64,000 nucleotides of DNA from Planctomycetota bacterium (GTDB lineage Bacteria > Planctomycetota > SZUA-567 > H5-PLA8): NCBI GenBank assembly GCA_015075375.1, contig JABTUM010000002.1:653393-717392 (forward strand), read 5' to 3'. This document shows positions 8,437-16,838 of the stretch, in pieces. Position numbers and translations under genes: made by a program. Numbering within the stretch: the stretch's first letter is position 1; each line of letters begins with the position of its first letter. The notes under the pieces are model-generated. The model ran no database searches. It worked only from the letters and a program-made list of their open reading frames with translations, and was not told the origin of the DNA.

Positions 8437-8464
8437 TTGCGCAAGTGCGCGAGACGCCTACAAT
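8437..8464 (+). promoter_or_regulatory. Likely sigma-70-type promoter for the small basic protein gene
   Basis: TTGCGC at 8437-8442 and TACAAT at 8459-8464 are separated by 16 bases. They lie about 70 bases upstream of the ATG at 8533, and a 6-bp hairpin (GCCTCC/GGAGGC, 8478-8494) sits in the presumed leader. A strong promoter suits an abundant small protein. Assigned by eye. Confidence 0.5.
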
Positions 8465-8532
8465 ACCCGACCTTTACGCCTCCTGGTCGGAGGCCACGCA
8501 GGAAAGTCGCTTCAAGCAAGGGAGTACCGGTC

Positions 8533-8769
8533 ATGTCGATTCATCAAAGCCTACGTTCCTCTAGTTCGATGACCAAGCATCGCAACGTGTTGACGCGCCT
8601 GGAGCGCCTCGCGCGCTTGGCCGACGAAGACCGATGGGATGAGAGCAAGTCGGTCTGCGGATTGCCCAAGGTGCGCAGCATCAAGCTGAAGGCCAAGAAG
8701 AAGGCGAAGAAGGAAGCGGCGGAAGGCGACGCTGCGGCCGCTGCGCCGGCTCCGGGCGCCAAGGCTTAA
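8533..8769 (+). CDS. PVC-type small basic protein
   Basis: A 78-residue basic protein starting MSIHQSLRSSSSM. The core HRNVLTRLERLARL, the DEDRWDES segment and SVCGLPKVRSIKLKAKKK match a small basic protein family found in Planctomycetes, Verrucomicrobia and Chlamydiae. Its molecular role is not firmly established; a ribosome or RNA association has been suggested by annotation. The C-terminus is a lysine- then alanine/proline-rich tail, as in planctomycete members. The ATG has GGGAG nine bases upstream, the gene has its own promoter and is closed by a strong terminator, so it is a single-gene unit, probably highly expressed. It is the best taxonomic marker here. Confidence 0.88.
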   Translation: MSIHQSLRSSSSMTKHRNVLTRLERLARLADEDRWDESKSVCGLPKVRSIKLKAKKKAKKEAAEGDAAAAAPAPGAKA

Positions 8770-8798
8770 GCGCTACGGTTGGCTTTTCCAAGGTAACG

Positions 8799-8830
8799 AA
8801 CCGGCTCTCGCGATGGGAGCCGGTTTTTTT
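8799..8830 (+). terminator. Intrinsic terminator of the small basic protein gene
   Basis: A perfect 9-bp stem (AACCGGCTC at 8799-8807 with GAGCCGGTT at 8817-8825) is followed by a run of T. It lies 30 bases after the stop codon, and its T run touches the last codon of the convergent HEAT-repeat gene. Confidence 0.93.
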
Positions 8831-9435
8831 TATGGCGCGGCTTTGGCGGCTTCTTCGGTTTCCAAGTCGCTGCGGTGTTCGTTCCACCAGGTTTGCCACT
8901 GCTGGGCTAGATCGGCGGCGTTTTCGGCTTCCTTAAATTCATGTCCACTCAGCTCGCTCAGCGCCTTGTGCAGGCGGTATGCCCAAGCCAATTCGGGCTT
9001 GGGTTTCTCGGCCTCACGGGTAAGCGCCGTGGTTAAGGCCCGTATGGCCGGCCCGCGCAGTTTCGATTTGCTCAACGCCGCCGCGGCTTCCTGCCTCACC
9101 TCAAGCACTTGATCGTACAACGGTCCCATCAAGGCCTTGACGAAATACCCGTTCGGATCGTCGGCTTCGGCGATGACACGGCAGGCGTTGCGGCGCACGC
9201 CCGGATCGGTGAATCCCAGCAACCCCGTCAGCGCGGCGTAGGCCTCTTTGCTTTTCAGGCCGCGCAACATGTAGACCGCGTCGGCTTTCAATTCGGGCTT
9301 GTCGGCCTTGGAGATGGTCTGCCAGAAGGCCTGGACTTGCGCCTTTTCGTCGAGCGCCGGTGCGTTCTCTCCGGCACGCACGCTCAAGGCGGTCAGCACA
9401 CCAACGGTGAATACCGCAAGAATCGGAGAACGCAT
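8830..9435 (-). CDS. Exported HEAT-repeat-like protein
   Basis: A 201-residue protein with a signal peptide (LAVFTVGVLTALSVRAGE) and a series of helical repeats from about residue 45: ELKADAVYMLRGL, DPGVRRNACRVIAEA, LEVRQEAAAALSKS. Arginine and alanine placements are typical of HEAT repeats, so it is likely a periplasmic protein-binding scaffold. The ATG has GGGAGG eight bases upstream. It lies 53 bases after the glyA stop on the same strand and may be read through from glyA. No partner can be named. Confidence 0.75.
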   Translation of the reverse strand: MRSPILAVFTVGVLTALSVRAGENAPALDEKAQVQAFWQTISKADKPELKADAVYMLRGLKSKEAYAALTGLLGFTDPGVRRNACRVIAEADDPNGYFVKALMGPLYDQVLEVRQEAAAALSKSKLRGPAIRALTTALTREAEKPKPELAWAYRLHKALSELSGHEFKEAENAADLAQQWQTWWNEHRSDLETEEAAKAAP

Positions 9436-9488
9436 ATCGGAGCCTCCCTATCGGGCGCTCAAAGTATACTCCATACGCCGCAAAAGAA

Positions 9489-10802
9489 TCAGGCTCGGGC
9501 GGCGGCTTGCAGCTCGGCGTAGATCGGGAAGGCGTCGGCCAGTTCCTGCGTCTCCGCGCGGAGGCGTTCGTGCACGGCGGCGTCTTTCGGAGCGGCCAAC
9601 GCGGCCTGGATGATCCCCGCGATGCGGCGGAATTCGGCTTCCTTCATGCCGCGCGTCGTGAGGGCGGGGGAGCCCATACGCACCCCGCTGGTCTGCAGCG
9701 GCGGGCGAGGATCGTTGGGAACCAGGTTCGCGTTGACGGTGATCCCGACCTTGTCCAGCAGGTCGCTGGCCTGCTTCCCGTTGAGCTTGTGCTGGCGCAG
9801 GTCGAGCAGAATCAAGTGGTTGTCGGTGCCGCCGCTGACCACATGCAGGTCCTTGGCCATCAGCGCTTCGGCGAGCGTTTGGGCGTTTTTGATGATTTGC
9901 GCCCCGTAGGCCTTGAACTCCGGCTGCAACGCCTCGCGGAAGGCAACGGCCTTCGCGGCGATCACGTGCATCAGCGGGCCGCCCTGCACGCCGGGGATCA
10001 CCATGCTGTCGAGGAGTTCGGACATCATCAGCGTCCGGCCGCTCTTAGCCGCCGTGCGCCCGAACGGATTCTCGAAGTCCTGGCCCATCAGGATCAAGCC
10101 GCCGCGCGGTCCGCGCAGCGTCTTGTGCGTGGTGGTCGTGACCACGTGCGCGTGCGGAACCGGACTGGGCAGCAAGCCGGCGGCGATCAGACCCGCCGGA
10201 TGCGCGATGTCGGCGAAAAGAAACGCGCCGACGCGGTCGGCGATCTCGCGGAACTTCGCGTAATCGATCGCGCGCGGGTAGGCGCTGGCGCCGACGGTGA
10301 TCATCTTCGGCTTGTGCTCTTGCGCGAGCGCGTTCACCTTGTCGTAGTCGATCCGCTCGGACTTCTCATCGACGCCGTAGGCGACGAACTTGTAGAGCAT
10401 CCCCGAGAAGTTCTTGGGGCTCCCGTGCGTCAGGTGCCCGCCGTGGGAAAGGTCCATCCCCATCACGGTGTCGCCGGGTTTGAGGAAGGTGAAGTAGACG
10501 GCGGTGTTGGCCTGCGTCCCGCTGTGCGGCTGGACGTTGGCGTAGACGGCGCCGAAGAGCTTCTTGGCGCGGTCGAGTGCGATATTCTCGGCCACGTCCA
10601 CGCATTCGCAGCCGTTGTAGTAGCGCTTGCCGGGATAGCCTTCGGCGTATTTGTTGGTCAGGACCGAACCCACGGCTTCCATCACCGCCAGCGAGGTGTA
10701 GTTCTCGCTCGCGATCATCTCGAGCTGGCGCTGCTGGCGGGTCAGTTCGGACGCGACGGCCGCGTACAGTTCGGGGTCGGCTTGGCGGAGCAGGTCGGTC
10801 AT
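9489..10802 (-). CDS. glyA: Serine hydroxymethyltransferase
   Basis: A 437-residue PLP enzyme that converts serine and tetrahydrofolate to glycine and 5,10-methylene-THF, the main source of one-carbon units. The order is canonical: MIASENYTS near residue 30, GYPGKRYYNGCE at 55-66, ADIAHPAGLI around 198-207, and the PLP lysine K227 in VVTTTTHKTLRGPRGG. I chose ATG 10802, with GAGG eight bases upstream; an upstream in-frame start at 10907 would add 35 residues not found in the family. Its length is near the usual 415-430. The 240-base gap to the divergent gene at 11045 holds a direct repeat of AAGTGCA but no riboswitch I can support. Confidence 0.97.
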   Translation of the reverse strand: MTDLLRQADPELYAAVASELTRQQRQLEMIASENYTSLAVMEAVGSVLTNKYAEGYPGKRYYNGCECVDVAENIALDRAKKLFGAVYANVQPHSGTQANTAVYFTFLKPGDTVMGMDLSHGGHLTHGSPKNFSGMLYKFVAYGVDEKSERIDYDKVNALAQEHKPKMITVGASAYPRAIDYAKFREIADRVGAFLFADIAHPAGLIAAGLLPSPVPHAHVVTTTTHKTLRGPRGGLILMGQDFENPFGRTAAKSGRTLMMSELLDSMVIPGVQGGPLMHVIAAKAVAFREALQPEFKAYGAQIIKNAQTLAEALMAKDLHVVSGGTDNHLILLDLRQHKLNGKQASDLLDKVGITVNANLVPNDPRPPLQTSGVRMGSPALTTRGMKEAEFRRIAGIIQAALAAPKDAAVHERLRAETQELADAFPIYAELQAAARA

Positions 10803-11044
10803 CGGCAGAACCTCGCTAGGCGTGTCGTAGGAAGCCGGCGGTGTTTCGCCGGAACCTCTCTTTTCGGCGTTTTCACAGCGCGCGTCAATCCACTGACCCA
10901 AGTGCAATTAAGTGCACGAGGTGTTTAGCGCTGCGAAGGCGCATGCTTCTCAACTCGCTTGTGCATTGTACCCGTCCCCCGCTCGCGCTACCGTGTACCT
11001 CCCGTTGAATTAAGGCAACTTCCTGTTGAGAGCGAGGGCACGCC

Positions 11045-11824
11045 ATGGGTATCGAATGCATCGAACTGACCTGCGGAAGCACCCGAGTCGAAGCGGTTCC
11101 TTCTCGCGGAGCCATCGTCGTTGGTTTGCGCGTGGGCGGCAAAGAAGTCCTTTACCTCGACCGCGCGACGCTGGAAGACCCGACAAAGAACGTACGCGGC
11201 GGCATCCCGACCCTATTTCCGTACGCGGGCAAGCTGGAGAACGAAAACTTCCTGCCCGCCGGGACGAAGATGAAGCAACACGGCTTCGGACGCAACAAGC
11301 CGTGGCCGGCCAGCGAACGGACGGCCTCCCGCCTGCGTATGCGCCTGGAAGCCGATGCCGAGACGCGCGCGGTATACCCGTACCGGTTTGAAGCCGAGCA
11401 GACCGTCTGGGCGCTGCCCGCCGGCTTGCATCTCGAAATGCGCGTCGAGAATCTCGGCGATGTCCCGCTGCCGGTCTCGCCCGGCTGGCATCCGTACTTC
11501 TGCTGCCCTGCGGACCAGAAGCCGAAGGTGAAGGCCGACGTGGCGGGCATTACGGGCGACAAGCTGGGCAACGAGATCGAATTCGATTTCGGCGTCCCCG
11601 CTCCGGTGGCCGGCCGCGCGAACTTTCAGGTTCCCGGTCTGGGCGGCCTCTCGATCAGCTTCGAGCCGCGCATGCGGCACATGCAGGTCTGGTCCCAGCC
11701 GGGCAAGCCGTTCATCTGCCTGGAGCCGTTCTGGGGGCCGAACAATACGGTGAACACGCCGCGCCGGGACGAGGTGCCGCCCGGCGCCGCACGCGTGTAC
11801 TGGATGCGCATCGAATTGGAGTGA
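11045..11824 (+). CDS. Aldose 1-epimerase (mutarotase) family protein
   Basis: A 259-residue galactose mutarotase-like beta-sandwich enzyme that would interconvert alpha and beta anomers of a sugar or sugar phosphate in the cytoplasm. The family landmarks are GGIPTLFPYAGKL, the KQHGFGRN segment with a catalytic-type histidine, and VSPGWHPYF with the second histidine; the LEPFWGPNNTVN segment near the C-terminus supplies the acidic residue. Length fits the short branch that includes glucose-6-phosphate 1-epimerases. It is divergent from glyA. Substrate cannot be told from sequence. Confidence 0.88.
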   Translation: MGIECIELTCGSTRVEAVPSRGAIVVGLRVGGKEVLYLDRATLEDPTKNVRGGIPTLFPYAGKLENENFLPAGTKMKQHGFGRNKPWPASERTASRLRMRLEADAETRAVYPYRFEAEQTVWALPAGLHLEMRVENLGDVPLPVSPGWHPYFCCPADQKPKVKADVAGITGDKLGNEIEFDFGVPAPVAGRANFQVPGLGGLSISFEPRMRHMQVWSQPGKPFICLEPFWGPNNTVNTPRRDEVPPGAARVYWMRIELE

Positions 11825-11831
11825 GGCGCAC

Positions 11832-12035
11832 TCAGCCCCAAATCTGAGCATTCGGCGAGCGCTGGGGCGGTGTGGTGCCCCAGATCGCGTGGTTGGGCGG
11901 CTTGTCGTAAGGCGCCCGGCGCCCTGCGCTTAATAGCCAAGTGCCGAACGCCGCGATCACGGCGGCGCAGAGCATCCCGCCGAACCAGAGCAGCAACATG
12001 AATAAGGCGCCGATGAGCGGGAACGCAGTTTCCAT
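11832..12035 (-). CDS. Small membrane protein
   Basis: A 67-residue protein with one or two membrane helices (FPLIGALFMLLLWFGGMLCAAVIAAFGTWLL) followed by a proline-rich tail. I chose ATG 12035 because AAGGAG lies seven bases upstream; the longer reading to 12116 has no ribosome site. It is convergent with the epimerase gene, with a gap of seven bases. Unknown function. Confidence 0.6.
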   Translation of the reverse strand: METAFPLIGALFMLLLWFGGMLCAAVIAAFGTWLLSAGRRAPYDKPPNHAIWGTTPPQRSPNAQIWG

Positions 12036-12192
12036 ACGGGGCTCCTTTCGCTTTACGCGCAAACGGCTGCACGCGGCGAGGACCCCTCCTCCGTAAAGAA
12101 GACGCTCGAAAAGCAATAAGCTTGAATCCGATGGAACGAATGCGATCGGTGGCTTAGTCGGCTATCCGACATCGGCATTTCAAAATGGAGCG

Positions 12193-13062
12193 CTATTCAG
12201 GTTTGAAGCGGGCGCCGATCACGATGGGCGGTTCGGCCTTGGTGTGAATGTTGCGCAGTTCCAGAAGCAGGTCTTCCGGGGTCTCGAAACGATCTTCCGG
12301 CTTTTTGTTGAGCATGCGCATCAAGAGCTTGGCGAATTCGGGCGAGAGGTTCTTGTTGCGCTTGTTGGGCGGGAAGAGCGGGGCGTGGATGTGCATGTCC
12401 AGCACCGCGTCCTCGTTCTCGTCCTGGAAGGGCGGGGCCCCCGTGGCGCAGTGGTAGATGGTCGCGCCGAGGCTGTACAGGTCGGAGCGCGTATCGATTT
12501 CGACGCCGGGCACGGCGGCGCACTGCTCGGGCGACATGTAGTACGCGGTGCCGGCGGCAACGCCTTCCCAGTCGATGATGCCGTCGCGTTGGCGCGCGAA
12601 GCCCAAGTCCACCAATTTGCAGTTCCCGCTGCTCTCCACCAGGATGTTGTCGGGCTTGATATCCTGATGCACGACATCCTTGCGCCGCAGTTCACGCAGA
12701 GCCTGAGCCATCTGGCGCAGAATCCAGATGCACTGGCTTTCCTTCAACGGGCCGTGCTCGAGCAGTTCCTGAAGCGATTGCCCGACGACCATTTCGAACG
12801 CGATGTACGGCCGGCCGCTGCGCACGCCGACATCGAGCGTCTTCACCACGTTGGGGTGATCGATCTGCATCCCCGCCTTGGCTTCTTCCTGGAACATGGT
12901 CAGGACGTCTTCGTTGTCGATGAATCGGGAGGAGAGGAACTTCAGGGCGACGGGCGTATTGTTCTGCGTGTCGAAAGCATGCCAGACGGTGCCCGTGGCG
13001 CCGCGGCCCAGACGCTTCTTCAGCGCATACTGCCCAAAGAGTGTGTTTTCCGCTCCGCTCAT
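12193..13062 (-). CDS. Soluble Ser/Thr protein kinase (Hanks type)
   Basis: A 289-residue protein that is nearly only a kinase domain. Seen are the glycine loop LGRGATGTVW (18-27), the ATP lysine K41 in VALKFL, the catalytic loop VHQDIKPDN with D134, the metal loop DLG at 152-154 in place of DFG, and SPEQ as the APE-like motif. HQD replaces HRD, so it is a non-RD kinase, which usually means activity without activation-loop phosphorylation. There is no membrane helix or sensor domain, unlike most PknB-type kinases. The short C-terminal tail after about residue 270 is unremarkable. Substrate unknown. Confidence 0.92.
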   Translation of the reverse strand: MSGAENTLFGQYALKKRLGRGATGTVWHAFDTQNNTPVALKFLSSRFIDNEDVLTMFQEEAKAGMQIDHPNVVKTLDVGVRSGRPYIAFEMVVGQSLQELLEHGPLKESQCIWILRQMAQALRELRRKDVVHQDIKPDNILVESSGNCKLVDLGFARQRDGIIDWEGVAAGTAYYMSPEQCAAVPGVEIDTRSDLYSLGATIYHCATGAPPFQDENEDAVLDMHIHAPLFPPNKRNKNLSPEFAKLLMRMLNKKPEDRFETPEDLLLELRNIHTKAEPPIVIGARFKPE

Positions 13063-13136
13063 GCCACCCGTTCTTCCGCTACGCCCGATGCCAGGGAGGT
13101 TAGTCGCTCCCGGCGCTCACGCAATTCGTAAAGCCG

Positions 13137-14289
13137 TTACGTCCCGCCCGCCGTCCCCACGGCGCTCTTCTTGGGGCGCTGACTCAGCCGCCAGCGCAGG
13201 AAGGCCTCGATGAACGGATCCAACTCGCCGTCCAGCACGCCCTGCGCGTTGGTCTCTTTAAGCTCCGTGCGGTGGTCGTTGACCATCGTGTACGGCTGCA
13301 AGACGTAACTGCGAATCTGGCTGCCGAATCCAATGCGTCCTTTGTCCGCGTGAGCCTGCAAGTTCTCCGCGTCCTGCTTGTCCTGTTCGATCTGCTTCAG
13401 CTTGGACTTTAAGATTTGCAAGCCCAGCACGCGGTTGCGCTGCTGACTGCGCTCGATCTGGCAGCGCACCGAGATGCCCGTGGGCAGGTGCTTGATCTGC
13501 ACGCAACTCTCGACCTTGTTCACGTTCTGGCCGCCGGCGCCGCCCGAGCGGCTGGTCTTGATCTCCAGGTCCTTGTCGGGGATCACCATGTCCTTGTCGT
13601 CGTCTTCTATTTCCGGCCAGACGTCGGCGCTCGCGAAGCTCGTCTGGCGCTTGCCCTGCGCGTTAAACGGGCTGATACGGACGAGACGATGCACGCCGGC
13701 TTCGCACTGCAACAGTCCGTACGCCATTTCGCCTTCGATACGCAGCGTCGCCGACTTGATCCCGGCTTCTTCGTTGTCCAGACGGTCGACCAGGGTGGTT
13801 TTGAAGCCTTTCCGTTCGGCCCAGCGCATGTACATACGCAGCAGCATCGATGCCCAATCGCACGCTTCGGTCCCGCCTTCGCCGGCCTGCAGCGCCAAGT
13901 ACGCCGTGCTGCGGTCGTGCGGTCCCTGGAGTTGGGATTGCAGCTCGAAGCGATCCACCTGCGGGGTCAGCTTCTCGAATTCGGCCTCGACCTGCTTGGC
14001 CGTGGCTTCGTCCGCTTCGGCTTCGGACAGCTCCAGGAGTTCGAGCAGATCCTTAGCCTGCTGTTCGATGGCCGGCAACGGTCCGACCAGGGTTTTCAGG
14101 CCCTTCATCTCGTTGACCAGCTTCTGCGCTTTTTCAGGTTGATTCCAGAAATCGGCGCCTTCCATCAGGTGCTCGATCTCTTTCAGGCGGGCTTGGCGAT
14201 GAGGTATGTCAAAGAGAGTCCCGGAGCTGCAGCAGGCGCTCACTCAGGTCCGTGATCCGGGTTCGCAAATCCGTGAAGTTGTACGCCAT
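13137..14289 (-). CDS. prfB: Peptide chain release factor 2, with programmed +1 frameshift
   Basis: RF2 recognises UGA and UAA stop codons and triggers peptide release. The reading frame begins at ATG 14287-14289, with GGAGG eight bases upstream, runs for 26 codons (MAYNFTDLRTRIT...LRDSL) and meets an in-frame TGA at 14209-14211 inside CTTTGAC. A +1 shift there continues with DIPHRQARLKEIEHL, the normal RF2 sequence. The full product is about 383 residues. It has RISPFNAQGKRQTSF, which covers the family's SPF stop-codon recognition motif, and the peptidyl-hydrolysis motif GGQ in SRSGGAGGQNVNK. Annotators who require an uninterrupted frame would start it wrongly at about 14243. Confidence 0.96.
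14208..14214 (-). promoter_or_regulatory. Programmed +1 frameshift site of prfB (CTTTGAC)
   Basis: The heptamer CTT TGA C reads in frame from the prfB ATG. It is the classic RF2 autoregulation site: low RF2 lets the ribosome pause at UGA and slip onto UUU. The upstream bases CCGGGAC give only a weak Shine-Dalgarno-like stimulator compared with the AGGGGG known from Escherichia coli. Confidence 0.93.
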
Positions 14290-14443
14290 GATTGCTTTCC
14301 TCCTGCGCGAATCGCTACTCAACGCGTGCTCATTGTACGAATAGATGCGCCGCACACAAGGGGCGTGAAGACCAATTTGAGGCGAAGGGATCTCGAATGC
14401 GCTTTACTTCCCGATTGATGCGTACTCTTGCGTAGAGCGGCGG

Positions 14444-15139
14444 TCAGCCATGCATTCCGCGCAGGCCGGCGAGTAAAGGGATCAGCTCTTTGAGCGCGCG
14501 AACGGTATGGTCGCCTTCGGGCACGAAGCGTTCGTGGTAGTGCTGGTCGGGGCCGTTATCGACCCAGACCGTGCGCATGCCATGGCGCCGAGCCCCGGGA
14601 AGCTCTTCGCTGTTGCCGTCGCCGACATAGACGGCTTGGGAACCCGGGACGCCCAGACCGCTCAGGGCGTGGGCGTACATCCGCGGATCGGGCTTTCGGG
14701 TGCGCAAAAGCGCCGAGGAGGCTTTGACCGGCAGGTAGCGCCCCAGCGGGGTGCCGTCGAGCAGTTCGGTGGTGCCGCTGCTGCAATCGGTAACCAAGGC
14801 GAGTTTGAATCCGGCCGAGGCGAGCGCCTCCAGCGTCTCGAGCGCGTCGGGCTTGGGTTCCACGGCCTGGCGCATGAATGCGATACGCAGTTCGTAAGCA
14901 CGCCGATACTGTTCGGGTTGAGCGCGTATACCCAGCGAATGCAGGATTGGGTCGAACGCGCGCTCGCCGTCGGGCGAGTCGCCGACCATGCGCGCCTGAT
15001 GCAGCTTGTTCCATTCGGCGTAAAAAGCGTGGGGCTCCGCTCCAAATACGGCGGCGATTTCCGCGAAACAGCCGGCCCAGTGGTCGGGCGGGCGGTTAGG
15101 TACGAGCGTTCCAAAAAGATCGAAAAGGATCGCTTGCAT
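14444..15139 (-). CDS. HAD-superfamily hydrolase
   Basis: A 231-residue haloacid dehalogenase-like phosphatase. Motif I is ILFDLFGTL with nucleophile D7; a four-helix cap follows; motif II is LVTDCSSGTTELLDG, motif III includes KASSALLRTRKPDP and motif IV VYVGDGNSEEL. It would remove phosphate from a small metabolite in the cytoplasm; the cap type is like phosphoglycolate-phosphatase or sugar phosphatases. It starts four bases after the stop of the small zinc-binding gene, so the two are co-transcribed. The exact substrate is not predictable. Confidence 0.9.
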   Translation of the reverse strand: MQAILFDLFGTLVPNRPPDHWAGCFAEIAAVFGAEPHAFYAEWNKLHQARMVGDSPDGERAFDPILHSLGIRAQPEQYRRAYELRIAFMRQAVEPKPDALETLEALASAGFKLALVTDCSSGTTELLDGTPLGRYLPVKASSALLRTRKPDPRMYAHALSGLGVPGSQAVYVGDGNSEELPGARRHGMRTVWVDNGPDQHYHERFVPEGDHTVRALKELIPLLAGLRGMHG

Positions 15140-15143
15140 GGCT

Positions 15144-15398
15144 TCAGCTATCGGCCTCTTGCTCGTCCTGCTTGCGCAGGCGGATTCGTTCTTCGGCCTC
15201 GGCTCCGGAAGGCATTTGGGCCGTGCGTACGGGCACGAAGACGCGCTGCCCGTTCTTGATCACGATTTTGCCGTTGGCCTGAAGCGCGGGGAGATCGGAA
15301 CAATCGAACATGCGCCCGCAATTGGGGCAGATCGCTTTGCAGTGATGCTCGTCGAGCACCGAACCGCAGACTTCGCAGAGGAAGATCAGTTCCGTCAT
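15144..15398 (-). CDS. Small zinc-binding protein
   Basis: An 84-residue protein with an N-terminal zinc ribbon, C8-E-V-C11 and later CKAICPNCGRMFDC, followed by a short strand-rich region (GKIVIKNGQRVFVPV) and a charged helix. I chose the ATG at 15396-15398, which has GGAG nine bases upstream; an in-frame TTG further up is less likely. It is directly upstream of and probably coupled with the HAD phosphatase. Function unknown; nucleic-acid or protein binding is possible. Confidence 0.68.
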   Translation of the reverse strand: MTELIFLCEVCGSVLDEHHCKAICPNCGRMFDCSDLPALQANGKIVIKNGQRVFVPVRTAQMPSGAEAEERIRLRKQDEQEADS

Positions 15399-15549
15399 CC
15401 TTCGCCACTCCAAGTTTCGATGTTAAGCGCCCCATTAACAAAATTAAAGCCTACGTCCTTCTCGAAAGGCCGGACCAAGGCGTCTGAATAGCTGTCCTAT
15501 ACAGCGAGATTACTTTCTGTGCACTAAGTGCTTCGAGGAGGAATAATCC

Positions 15550-16539
15550 ATGCTTCGATGGTTGCTCGTATTTTCACTATTCATTCCGGCTCAGATATCG
15601 CTGGCCAGTGAGCCGGTCAGTGTCCGGGTTGGCGGTAAGGCCATGCGTGGTGAATTGATTCGCGTAAGCGACAAAGAAATCGTAATGAAAGTCGGTGGCC
15701 GTGAACAAACCTACCCGGTCATGATGGTGGAACCGCGCGACTACGTGGCTTGCGCCAAGAGCATGCTGGATTCCAAGAACGCGGAAGCGCACCACAAGCT
15801 GGGGCTCTGGTGCCGCGAGAAGGGCTTGAAAGAGGAAGCCGTCGACTTGCTGGCGCACGCCGCGCGACTGGATCCTTCGCGCTTTGGAGAGATTCCTGCC
15901 ACGCCGGCCCCAGCCGCGAAGAAGCCGACGGCGGATGAGTTGATCCAAGCATTGGGCCACGAAAACGGTGAGACGCGCGATGCCGCCGCCGAAGCCCTGC
16001 GCCAGATGGGCGAGGCCGCACTTCCGGCGCTGAAGGCGGCTCAAACGCAGACCGAAGATCTGGAAGTCAAGACGCGCACGACGGCGCTGATCAAGGAATT
16101 GACCGTCGGGCAGGCGTTGGCCAAACTCGCGCCGGCGGACCGCGCTATCGTGGAACTTCCGTTCGGCGAGGACGCTAAGTTCGATGGGATGAACCTGACC
16201 TTCCAGGCGCGCGGGCATGGCTCGTGCACCGTGATCGACATGGGTCCATTCCGGATCGCGATTCGCGAGCAGCCGTACAACGGACAGTCTTCGGGGCAAT
16301 TGACGATCGGCGGCGGTGGCCGCAGTTCGTCGCAAGCCGGGAGCCTTAAGGTGGAAGGCGGCGGCGGAAAAGCGAGCGCGTCGTTCCGCGGCATAGCCTT
16401 CAAGGTCGATTCGACCGGCTTGCACGTGGACGGGCGCGACATTCCGCACGACCAAGGCCGCCAGGTGATTTTCTTATCGGGCAAGGGCGCTTTCGAGGTC
16501 GCCGTTCCGCTGGATCAGGCGCCGACCCCCGAGAAATAG
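15550..16539 (+). CDS. Exported protein of unknown function with HEAT-like helices
   Basis: A 329-residue protein with a signal peptide (MLRWLLVFSLFIPAQISLASE). Residues 23-60 form a small beta unit (VSVRVGGKAMRGELIRVSD); next come TPR-like helices (AEAHHKLGLWCREKGLKEEAVDLLAHAARLD in two parts), a proline/alanine linker, and HEAT-like helices (RDAAAEALRQMGEAALPALK). The C-terminal third is glycine- and serine-rich strands. The start is secure: GAGGAGGAATAATCC precedes the ATG. Probably a periplasmic scaffold; no partner is evident. Confidence 0.8.
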   Translation: MLRWLLVFSLFIPAQISLASEPVSVRVGGKAMRGELIRVSDKEIVMKVGGREQTYPVMMVEPRDYVACAKSMLDSKNAEAHHKLGLWCREKGLKEEAVDLLAHAARLDPSRFGEIPATPAPAAKKPTADELIQALGHENGETRDAAAEALRQMGEAALPALKAAQTQTEDLEVKTRTTALIKELTVGQALAKLAPADRAIVELPFGEDAKFDGMNLTFQARGHGSCTVIDMGPFRIAIREQPYNGQSSGQLTIGGGGRSSSQAGSLKVEGGGGKASASFRGIAFKVDSTGLHVDGRDIPHDQGRQVIFLSGKGAFEVAVPLDQAPTPEK

Positions 16540-16558
16540 GGCATGAATCGGAATCCAT

Positions 16559-16588
16559 TTGACGCGCGCACCCGTGCGCGGGTATGTT
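16559..16588 (+). promoter_or_regulatory. Promoter for the riboswitch-controlled sulfur operon
   Basis: TTGACG at 16559-16564 and TATGTT at 16583-16588 are 18 bases apart. Transcription would start at about 16595, some 20 bases before the first base-pair of the riboswitch, which is the expected arrangement. Assigned by eye. Confidence 0.6.
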
Positions 16589-16613
16589 GCTGCCTACAAC
16601 TGAATATCGGTCC

Positions 16614-16780
16614 GCTTATCGAGAGTGGCTGAGGGACAGGCCCTTTGAAGCCACAGCATCCCGGGACCGAACGACGGACGGCTGATACGCCCCTGTCGCT
16701 CCCCTTGGGTGCTAACTCCTGCGATGCCAAGCGGCCTTACCGGTAACGACCGGAACGGCCGTAAGGATCGAGAGATAAGC
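16614..16780 (+). promoter_or_regulatory. SAM-I (S-box) riboswitch
   Basis: The closing helix P1 is GCTTATC (16614-16620) with GATAAGC (16774-16780). Between them lie the conserved S-box elements in order: CGAGAGTGGCTGAGGGA, GGCCCTTTGAAGCC, the GC-rich hairpin arm, GGTGCTAACTCCTGC and the terminal GAGAGATAAGC. At about 167 nt it is longer than the usual 105-125, because the arms after AAGCC and before GAGAG are extended. S-box RNAs bind S-adenosylmethionine and switch off methionine and sulfur genes. Here the aptamer stands 200 bases upstream of the threonine-synthase-like gene. Confidence 0.93.
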
Positions 16781-16838
16781 AGGTGCCGCGAGCCATAGGC
16801 CGGATCGGACGTCCCGGCCGTAGAGCCCCTCGCATGCG

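Noticed and set aside
8478..8494. Hairpin before the small basic protein as a terminator or riboswitch
   Set aside because: A 6-bp stem without U-run or known aptamer features; noted only as a leader hairpin.
9507..10928. A 473-residue plus-strand reading frame opposite glyA
   Set aside because: It is an artefact of GC-rich codon use: the composition is Arg/Val/Gly-rich, has no family motif, and lies wholly antisense to a clear serine hydroxymethyltransferase.
10803..11044. Possible glycine, ZTP or tetrahydrofolate riboswitch upstream of glyA
   Set aside because: The CCGCCGG segment and other pieces are suggestive, but I cannot find the conserved core of any of these aptamers.
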